A stretch of DNA of 19,969 nucleotides from SURF-21 sp964592775 (GTDB lineage: Bacteria; Actinomycetota; Geothermincolia; Geothermincolales; RBG-13-55-18), in the NCBI GenBank assembly GCA_964592775.1, contig CAZQFX010000038.1, positions 1-19,969 of the forward strand. Direction: 5' to 3'. The position numbers and the translations under genes are program-made. Below the pieces are notes generated by a model. That model was given only the letters and a program-made list of their open reading frames with translations, ran no database searches and was not told where the DNA came from. This document shows, one piece after another, positions 14,939 to 19,969 of the stretch (position 1 is its first letter; the number at the start of each line of letters is the position of its first letter).

Positions 14939-16459
14939 GTGACCATGCTCACGGACATCATCGATGGCTTGTCGCGGCTCTACCCCGAGTATGACGTGAC
15001 GTTCTTCGAGGAGCGCACCTGGACCAACGTCGAGATCCACCGGCAGATATGCCGCATGGGGAACGCCCTGGCGGCGCTGGGGTTGTGTCCCGGGGACCGC
15101 ATCATGTCCCACATGGAGAACTGCCCGGAGGCCGTGATCCTCTACGGCGCATGCGCCAAGACGGGTATTGTCTTCTGCCCCACCATGTTCCTGCTGAGTG
15201 CCGAGGAATTGTCATGGGTCGCGGAGCACTCGGAGGCAAGATACCTCGTGACCACCCCCAACCTGCTCCCCAAGGTGCGCCTGGCATGCCCCGCCTTCTG
15301 CGAGGGCGGCCGCGTCATCCTGGCCGGTGACGGCGAGGAAGCAGGGACCATCGACCTGGATAGACTCTGCGACGGGCAGCCGGAGGAGCTGGCGGCCAAT
15401 CCCGACCTCGCGGACGGCGACATCGCCATCCTGCTGTACACGGCGGGGACCACGGGACGCCCCAAGGGCGTTCTCCTGACCCACGGCAACATGGGAAGCA
15501 ACGTGCGCTCCCTCGTCGAGACCATGCGCATCACCCGTGACGAGGTCGCCCTCTCCCCCCTGCCGCTCTCCCATTCCTACGGCCTGACCATGTCCATGCT
15601 CCCCGCGGCGAGCGGCATCAGCTCCATACTCATGCGCTGGTTCGACGCGGCCAAGGTCTTCGAATACACCGAGAGGTTTCACGTCCGCTCCATCCCGGGC
15701 GTGCCGGCGATGTTCATACAGCTCCTCAACCATCCGCGGGCTCCCCATTACAACGTCAAGAGCTGGAAGCGGCTGCAGAGTGGGGCCGCCCCCCTGTCCG
15801 ATGAGGTCCTGAAGGCTTTCCGGGAGAAGTTCGGCGTCTACCTCTACGAGGGATACGGCCTCACCGAGGCCTCGCCCGTGGTGAGCGCCCAGGGGCCGCA
15901 CATACCCCTGAAATCAGGCTCGGTCGGTCCGCCTATTCACGGGGTGGAGGTGAAGGTAAGGGACGATTTCGAGCGCGTACTGCCATCCGGCAGCCCGGGC
16001 GAGATAACCGTGAGGGGGCCCAACGTCATGAAGGGATACCTCAAGGACCCGGAGGAAACCGAGCGTTCCCTGCGGGGGGGATGGCTGCATACCGGCGACA
16101 TAGGGTACATGGACGAGGACGGGTACCTCTATATCGTAGAGCGCAAGAAGGACCTCATCATATCCGGGGGTTTTAACCTCTACCCCTCGGAAGTCGAAGG
16201 CGTGCTGGAAAGGCATCCCGCCGTGGCCGACGCCGCCGTGGTGGGAGAGCCCGACCCTATCAGGGGAGAGGTCGTCCATGCCTTCGTCGTCCTCAAGGCG
16301 GGGATGGAGGTCTCGGAGAAAGACCTCATCGCGTTCACGCGCAAGTCACTCGTGTACTACAAATGCCCCCACCGCATCACCTTCCTGGGGGAACTGCCCT
16401 ATACCTTCCTCGGAAAGCCCTCCCGCCGCGAGCTGCGCGACCGCCTCACCGCACGATAG
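14939..16459 (+). CDS. AMP-forming acyl-CoA synthetase (long-chain-fatty-acid-CoA ligase-like)
   Basis: This 506-residue protein belongs to the ANL adenylating superfamily and would activate a carboxylic acid to its CoA thioester with ATP. Core motifs are all present: YTAGTTGRPKGVLLTHGN (167-184, phosphate loop), YEGYGLTEASP (303-313), TGD (385-387), the ERKKDLIISGGFNLYPSEVE hinge region (401-420) and LGKPSRREL with the catalytic Lys493. The start is taken as GTG at 14939, about 10 bases after AAAGGCGG; an ATG two codons later is the alternative. It is shorter than many long-chain ligases (about 550), matching compact medium-chain or aryl-acid types. It is divergent from the MMPL transporter and ends 7 bases from a convergent gene, leaving no room for a terminator. 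Confidence 0.94.
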   Translation: MTMLTDIIDGLSRLYPEYDVTFFEERTWTNVEIHRQICRMGNALAALGLCPGDRIMSHMENCPEAVILYGACAKTGIVFCPTMFLLSAEELSWVAEHSEARYLVTTPNLLPKVRLACPAFCEGGRVILAGDGEEAGTIDLDRLCDGQPEELAANPDLADGDIAILLYTAGTTGRPKGVLLTHGNMGSNVRSLVETMRITRDEVALSPLPLSHSYGLTMSMLPAASGISSILMRWFDAAKVFEYTERFHVRSIPGVPAMFIQLLNHPRAPHYNVKSWKRLQSGAAPLSDEVLKAFREKFGVYLYEGYGLTEASPVVSAQGPHIPLKSGSVGPPIHGVEVKVRDDFERVLPSGSPGEITVRGPNVMKGYLKDPEETERSLRGGWLHTGDIGYMDEDGYLYIVERKKDLIISGGFNLYPSEVEGVLERHPAVADAAVVGEPDPIRGEVVHAFVVLKAGMEVSEKDLIAFTRKSLVYYKCPHRITFLGELPYTFLGKPSRRELRDRLTAR

Positions 16460-16466
16460 AGGTGCG

Positions 16467-17438
16467 CTAGAGAAGGGACATGCCCTTCTCCTCCCCGATG
16501 CGGCGCTCGAGTTCCCTGCATGCCGCCGCGCCTGGCCGGTGGCGCCCCGATTCCATCTCTCTCACCACGGTGAGCATGGCGCCGTGCACCGGCGCGGCGA
16601 TACCGGCCGCGCGGGCATGCCGCACGATACTCCCGCTCATATAACCTATCTCCGTCATCCCGCCAGCCTCGATGTCGGCGAGCATGGGGGGTTTTATCCT
16701 GTTCCACACGGCGTCATCCCACGCTGAGCCGGACGCGGCAGGGCCGTGGCTGCCGGAAGCGGCCGTCAGCCGGCATTCCGCCGCCGCCTCTCCGCACAAC
16801 CGGTCCATGACTTCCATCATCCGCGCCTCCCGCGGCGCCGCTCCCGCTATCGCGCATAGCGCGCTCACCCCGGCCGCAGCCTCCAGTCTTTTCCATATCG
16901 CGCCCCCGAGATCCGAAGTCAGCCGCACCGCGCCCGGGAAAGCGGCCTCGGCCGCTTCCACCAGGGGCCCTATCGCCTCCTCCCTCCCGGGGAGGAACGC
17001 CCCGAACACGAGCGGGCCGAGCCCCTCGACCTCCACCTCGCCGCCCAGATCCAGCGACGCGGAAACCCATGCCGACACCGCGAAGGCCCGTTCCCCTCCC
17101 ACAAGTCCCGCCAGCCCGCTGACGGCGTCACCTTCCTGCAGGGACAGGTAGACGGTGTCCCGGTGCACGAAAGGGCTCAAAGGCCTGAGGGCATCGCCGG
17201 TAGCGGCGGCGTTCACCGCCAGGACCACGACATCGTAAGGCGCGACGGGCTCGCCCGCGCGCCCCATGGCCGGGAAAGCCTCTCCTCTTGCGGCTCCCCT
17301 TACGCGTATCCCCTCACTCTTTATCGCGGTGGCCCTTTCCTCCCGCCGCTCGTAGACCACCACTTCCATGCCCGCGTTGCAGAGGGGCAGAGATACCAGG
17401 CTTCCCATGGCCCCCGCTCCGATCACCGCTACTCTCAT
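16467..17438 (-). CDS. Ketopantoate-reductase-family dehydrogenase, probably not PanE
   Basis: This 323-residue protein has the N-terminal NADP-binding motif GAGAMG (7-12) and the two-domain ketopantoate reductase layout. Lys183 (IWKRL) and Glu263 (MTEIGYMSG) fit the catalytic Lys and Glu of PanE. The conserved Asn in the LQNG motif is replaced (SLQEGDAV), and the Asn after the catalytic Lys is replaced too (KRLEAAAG). It may therefore reduce another 2-oxo or 3-oxo acid. The ATG at 17438 is chosen because it starts the Rossmann strand and has AGAGGAG about 8 bases upstream; the frame is open further to 17819, but that would overlap the dodecin gene. It is convergent with the acyl-CoA ligase gene. 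Confidence 0.85.
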   Translation of the reverse strand: MRVAVIGAGAMGSLVSLPLCNAGMEVVVYERREERATAIKSEGIRVRGAARGEAFPAMGRAGEPVAPYDVVVLAVNAAATGDALRPLSPFVHRDTVYLSLQEGDAVSGLAGLVGGERAFAVSAWVSASLDLGGEVEVEGLGPLVFGAFLPGREEAIGPLVEAAEAAFPGAVRLTSDLGGAIWKRLEAAAGVSALCAIAGAAPREARMMEVMDRLCGEAAAECRLTAASGSHGPAASGSAWDDAVWNRIKPPMLADIEAGGMTEIGYMSGSIVRHARAAGIAAPVHGAMLTVVREMESGRHRPGAAACRELERRIGEEKGMSLL

Positions 17439-17499
17439 TTCTACGCTCCTCTCGATCCCGTTCCCCGCCCTGCTTCCGGCCGCCATCGCGGGCCACTCC

Positions 17500-17529
17500 A
17501 ATATATTCTTCCCCGCGCGCCCGTTCCAA
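17500..17529 (-). promoter_or_regulatory. Promoter of the ketopantoate-reductase-like gene
   Basis: On the minus strand TTGGAA (17529-17524) and TATATT (17505-17500) are 18 bases apart, giving a predicted transcript start near 17493 and a leader of about 55 bases to the ATG at 17438. Confidence 0.5.
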
Positions 17530-17622
17530 CCGCTCCGGGACCAAGCGAGGCGTTTATACCCGCCGGAACAGGGAAAAATATCAATACCTGGTATGCAGAC
17601 GGCGAAGAGGAAGGGGGAGAGT

Positions 17623-17841
17623 ATGTCCGAGAGCGTGTACAAGATCATCGAGGTGGTCGGCTCCAGCGCGGAATCGTGGGAGGACGCCGCCAGGAAGGCG
17701 GTGGAGACGGCCGCGAAGAGCCTCAAGGACCTGCGCATAGCGGAGGTCGCGGACCTGGACATGAAGGTGGAGGAAGGAAAGGTGACCGCTTTCCGCGCCC
17801 GCGTGAAGATCTCCTTCAAGTACCACGAGGAAAGAGACTAA
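17623..17841 (+). CDS. Dodecin family protein
   Basis: This 72-residue protein has the dodecin pattern: VYKIIEVVGSS (5-15), SWEDAARKAVETA (18-30), a helix to DLRIAEV (36-42), LDMKVEEGKV and the final strand RARVKISFKY. Dodecins form hollow dodecamers that store flavin, CoA or other ligands. The ATG at 17623 follows GGGGGAGA closely and gives the standard length; an in-frame ATG at 17593 would add ten residues. The flavin-stacking Trp of the DWFEV motif in typical dodecins is Ile39 here, so flavin binding is doubtful. The gene is monocistronic, ends at a strong terminator and is divergent from the ketopantoate-reductase-like gene. Confidence 0.93.
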   Translation: MSESVYKIIEVVGSSAESWEDAARKAVETAAKSLKDLRIAEVADLDMKVEEGKVTAFRARVKISFKYHEERD

Positions 17842-17869
17842 CCGCCGGCTCGCATCCTGCCTTACGTAA

Positions 17870-17896
17870 AAGAGGGCGATGCCACATCGCCCTCTT
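17870..17896. terminator. Bidirectional intrinsic terminator
   Basis: AGAGGGCGAT-GCCAC-ATCGCCCTCT makes a perfect 10-bp stem (11 with the outer A-T) and a 5-base loop. On the minus strand it is followed by TTTTACG, and on the plus strand by TCGCGTTT. It lies between the convergent dodecin and L,D-transpeptidase genes and can end both transcripts. Confidence 0.85.
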
Positions 17897-17922
17897 CGCG
17901 TTTCGTATGGCTCGGCGAACGG

Positions 17923-19149
17923 TCAGTTGCCCGTCGTCGGAGCCGTCGGCGTGTTGTCCGTGGGTGCCGTCGGAGGTTGAGTCCCTCCATCTCCGAGCCC
18001 GGGGTCCTCGGGGGGTGCCGGGGCGCCCTCCTCCGGCGGGGGAGGAGGCACGGGTTTCGAGGTCCAGACAAACAGGGGCGTGCCCACGTTGACATGGTCG
18101 AACAGCTCGAGGACAGCCCAGTTGGCCATGCGGATGCAGCCGTGGGAGTAAAGGCCGGGAGTCAGGTTTGCCGTGCCGTGTATGAGCACCGTCCCACCCG
18201 CGGCGCTGGTGACCAGGGCCCGGACTCCCAGGGGGTTGCCCGGCCCCGGCTCGATGCGCGGAGGCATGTTCTTGGACCATTCCACGTTGGGATTGATCCA
18301 TACCGGGTTCTCCTCCTTGCGGATTATATAGTACTTTCCCAGCGGCGTGGGGTACTTGGGCTCACCGGTGGCCACGTAATAGGTCTTCACCAGGGTATCG
18401 TGGTTGTACCACTTCAGGGTGTTCCCCATGATGTCCACAACCAGTACCGTCTTGACGTCGTCACTGGAGAGGTTGGGCTTCGTCACCGCCACCACCGGCT
18501 CGAGGGTCCGGTTCTGCGAACACAACGACGTCTGCAGGGCCTGCATGGTGGCCCCCACGTCCAACCAGAGGCCGTCCCGCGAGGGGTTGAAATCGAGGGC
18601 TCCGGTCTGGAAGTCGAAGTCGAGGGAAGCGTCCCTTACCTCCTGGTTGATCTCGGCCGCTATGCGGTCGAGCCGCTGCATCACCGCCTCGTTGCTCATG
18701 AAGTATTCCAGCCCGACATCGATGTTCTTGGGCCGGCCGAAGGCGCGGCGGAAAGCGCGCTCGAACACCGACCCCCCCCATCCCGCGCCATAGGCCTGGT
18801 TCACCAGCGCCTCCACATCGACCTGCAGTCCGAGTTCCGCGGGATCGAGCGTCCACTGCCTGCCGCGGAACTGGAGGGCGAACGGCATCATGAGCGGCTT
18901 CACGGCCTGTTCGGTGACCGCCTCGACCGCCTGCCCCTTCGTCATCCCGGTGATGTCGACGCCCAATACCACCGTGTTGGGGAACATCTCGCCGCGGTGG
19001 CGGGAGTCGGCGTACACAAGGACCGAGGAAGCGAGGATGAAAAAGGCCAGCACGGCGCCCAGGGCGATAAGCGCCCAGCGTATCATGCCGCTGCGTGGTT
19101 TCACTAGCGACTTCAGCTTGTCCCAGTTGCTCAGCTTCTGCCTCGGCAT
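17923..19149 (-). CDS. Membrane-anchored L,D-transpeptidase (YkuD) with peptidoglycan-binding-like domain
   Basis: The protein has 408 residues from the ATG at 19149. It has a short basic cytoplasmic tail, one membrane segment (about 23-46), then a region starting VVLGVDITGMTKGQAVEAV, typical of the PG_binding_4 domain. A YkuD catalytic domain follows (about 233-362) with VLIHGT (His324) and SHGCIRMAN (Cys338, Arg340), the nucleophile motif that makes 3-3 cross-links or links proteins to peptidoglycan. A Pro/Glu/Thr-rich tail of about 45 residues ends the protein. The frame is open to a GTG at 19173, but GGAGG 9 bases before the ATG favours 19149. It acts outside the membrane on cell wall. 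Confidence 0.93.
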   Translation of the reverse strand: MPRQKLSNWDKLKSLVKPRSGMIRWALIALGAVLAFFILASSVLVYADSRHRGEMFPNTVVLGVDITGMTKGQAVEAVTEQAVKPLMMPFALQFRGRQWTLDPAELGLQVDVEALVNQAYGAGWGGSVFERAFRRAFGRPKNIDVGLEYFMSNEAVMQRLDRIAAEINQEVRDASLDFDFQTGALDFNPSRDGLWLDVGATMQALQTSLCSQNRTLEPVVAVTKPNLSSDDVKTVLVVDIMGNTLKWYNHDTLVKTYYVATGEPKYPTPLGKYYIIRKEENPVWINPNVEWSKNMPPRIEPGPGNPLGVRALVTSAAGGTVLIHGTANLTPGLYSHGCIRMANWAVLELFDHVNVGTPLFVWTSKPVPPPPPEEGAPAPPEDPGLGDGGTQPPTAPTDNTPTAPTTGN

Positions 19150-19222
19150 TCCCTTCTTCCTCCGTCTCCTCACACGTTCCGCTACCTCGCGCCATGAGAC
19201 GTCCGGCGGACGGGTATCGTTC

Positions 19223-19558
19223 CTACCATCTCTCCACGAACTGGCGGAAATACCCCATGAAGGAGAATTCCGACAGTACCCTCTGCCGCTCCTCGTGCAG
19301 CGAACGGAGCTTCCTCATATCCCGGGCCGCTCCTTTCTCGCTCTCCCTCTCAATAAGGGCCAGGACCTCCGCATGCCTGCGCTGCAGCTCCTCCAGGCGC
19401 AGCTCGAAGCCGGGGATGCTCATGGCCAGCAGTTCCTCGCCGCGGAAACGGGCCAGCGACCCGCAGCGCATACATATATATACGCCCTCTTCCTGCGTTT
19501 CCTCAAGCAGACCGTTGCAGAGCGGGCAGTGTCGTTCCTCTTCGTCTCGAGACTGCAA
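19223..19558 (-). CDS. Zinc-ribbon plus coiled-coil small protein (start uncertain)
   Basis: The reading frame clearly codes: CPLC (11-14) and CMRC (29-32) form a four-cysteine zinc ribbon. A long charged helical region follows (about 48-93, heptad-like LRLEELQRRHAEVLALIE), ending in an aromatic FSFMGYFRQFVERW. No ATG or GTG is found in frame after the terminator at 19692-19716. The best start is TTG at 19558, with AGAGGAG 9 bases upstream, giving 111 residues. The preceding codons (GDNLSEEELEV) also look protein-like, so an ATT start at about 19606 or a frameshift from the ATG at 19613 is possible. The function is unknown; zinc ribbons of this kind often bind nucleic acid or protein partners. 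Confidence 0.65.
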   Translation of the reverse strand: MQSRDEEERHCPLCNGLLEETQEEGVYICMRCGSLARFRGEELLAMSIPGFELRLEELQRRHAEVLALIERESEKGAARDMRKLRSLHEERQRVLSEFSFMGYFRQFVERW

Positions 19559-19617
19559 GACCTCCAGCTCCTCTTCTGAGAGATTATCCCCGAACCGCCT
19601 CCCGGCGGCAATGACAT

Positions 19618-19683
19618 GGACCGGCGTCCCGCCAACTCCCCACGGGGACTCTATCCGTCCCCCGACGGGGTATGCGCCGGTCC
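19618..19683 (-). promoter_or_regulatory. Nested inverted-repeat leader upstream of the zinc-ribbon gene
   Basis: The outer arms GGACCGGCG (19618-19626) and CGCCGGTCC (19675-19683) are perfect over 9 bp. The inner arms GGGGAC (19644-19649) and GTCCCC (19657-19662) are perfect over 6 bp. As minus-strand RNA this would fold into a two-level stem that ends directly before an ATG. It lies just after the upstream gene's terminator, so it would be the 5' leader of the zinc-ribbon gene. Confidence 0.5.
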
Positions 19684-19691
19684 GGTAACGA

Positions 19692-19716
19692 AGAGGGGCC
19701 CCGCTGAGGCCCCTCT
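19692..19716 (-). terminator. Intrinsic terminator of the small membrane protein gene
   Basis: AGAGGGGCC-CCGCTGA-GGCCCCTCT is a perfect 9-bp stem with a 7-base loop, 34 bases after the stop codon at 19750. On the minus strand it is followed by a short TT. The T-run is weak but the stem is very GC-rich. Confidence 0.65.
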
Positions 19717-19749
19717 CGAGTTCCGGGAGCGAACGGCGATCCTGATAAT

Positions 19750-19959
19750 CTACTCCTCCTCGGGTTGCGGCGGCGCCTGGCCTCCGCCGACCAACAGCCC
19801 GACGATGAGGATGAGCGCTCCCACGATGAGCAGCGCCCACGGTATGTATACCTTTACCAGGTTGATCAGGTTCGCCGCATCCTTGGCGTCGCTGATGCCC
19901 GACTTCACCGTATCTTCCGTCTGCACGAGGCCGTATTCGAACACCTTCGTCGGCTCCAT
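19750..19959 (-). CDS. Small single-pass membrane protein (possibly truncated at window end)
   Basis: The 69-residue protein from the ATG at 19959 has a polar N-terminal half (about 1-36), one hydrophobic segment near residues 40-58 (IPWALLIVGALILIVGLLVGG), and a short PPQPEEE tail. I recognise no family. GGGGG lies only 2 bases before this ATG, which is too close for a good ribosome site. The frame is open to the window edge, so the true start may lie outside. It ends at its own terminator and is upstream of the zinc-ribbon gene on the same strand. The role is unknown. Confidence 0.6.
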   Translation of the reverse strand: MEPTKVFEYGLVQTEDTVKSGISDAKDAANLINLVKVYIPWALLIVGALILIVGLLVGGGQAPPQPEEE

Positions 19960-19969
19960 TTCCCCCAAC

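Noticed and set aside
17439..17819. N-terminal extension of the ketopantoate-reductase-like protein
   Set aside because: It would cover a promoter and the dodecin gene; the Rossmann motif starts at the ATG at 17438 with its own ribosome site.
17163..18092. 309-codon open frame on the plus strand spanning the dodecin gene
   Set aside because: It runs antisense to the dehydrogenase and transpeptidase genes and overlaps the real dodecin frame and its terminator.

Overview
The window comes from a GC-rich bacterial chromosome with no rRNA, tRNA, phage, IS transposase or CRISPR signal. Strong GGAGG-type ribosome sites, several GTG starts, a likely leaderless gene and the gene content (fatty-acyl-CoA catabolism, MMPL-type transporter, YkuD L,D-transpeptidase, dodecin) suit a high-GC Gram-positive-like or deep actinobacterial lineage, possibly an uncultured anaerobe. 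That placement is inference; the sequence does not prove it.

Region 1 (1-7124, all minus strand) is an acyl-CoA degradation cluster. In transcription order it holds a 3-hydroxyacyl-CoA dehydrogenase, an enoyl-CoA hydratase with an unusual acidic tail, a standard enoyl-CoA hydratase, two acyl-CoA dehydrogenases with different active-site arrangements, a MoaD/ThiS-like protein ending in GG, and an FAD-dependent amine-oxidase/phytoene-desaturase-like protein cut by the window edge. Together they cover the dehydrogenation, hydration and second oxidation steps of beta-oxidation. Thiolase, ETF and acyl-CoA ligase are not in this stretch, although an AMP-forming ligase lies about 8 kb away.

Region 2 (7125-12145) starts with a divergent control region carrying a perfect inverted repeat, then a small orphan membrane protein with a leaderless-looking promoter. 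Adenine deaminase and a zinc-dependent MDR alcohol dehydrogenase follow on the minus strand. Divergent from these is a PF04909-type amidohydrolase, whose promoter overlaps a 9-bp inverted repeat. A long imperfect inverted repeat (REP/MITE-like) separates it from the next convergent gene.

Region 3 (12146-17841) holds an MMPL/RND transporter divergent from an AMP-forming acyl-CoA ligase, which suggests lipid or fatty-acid handling. A ketopantoate-reductase-like dehydrogenase is convergent with the ligase, and a dodecin gene is divergent from that dehydrogenase.

Region 4 (17842-19969) begins with a strong bidirectional terminator. Minus-strand genes follow: a membrane-anchored L,D-transpeptidase, a small zinc-ribbon/coiled-coil protein of uncertain start behind a highly structured leader, and a tiny single-pass membrane protein with its own terminator.

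No obviously new multi-gene system is visible. The best leads are the MoaD-like/acyl-CoA dehydrogenase pair, the altered catalytic residues in the two dehydrogenases, the tailed crotonase, the MMPL protein lacking the first-half Asp, the Trp-less dodecin pocket, and several inverted repeats at promoters. No non-coding stretch exceeds 300 bases.
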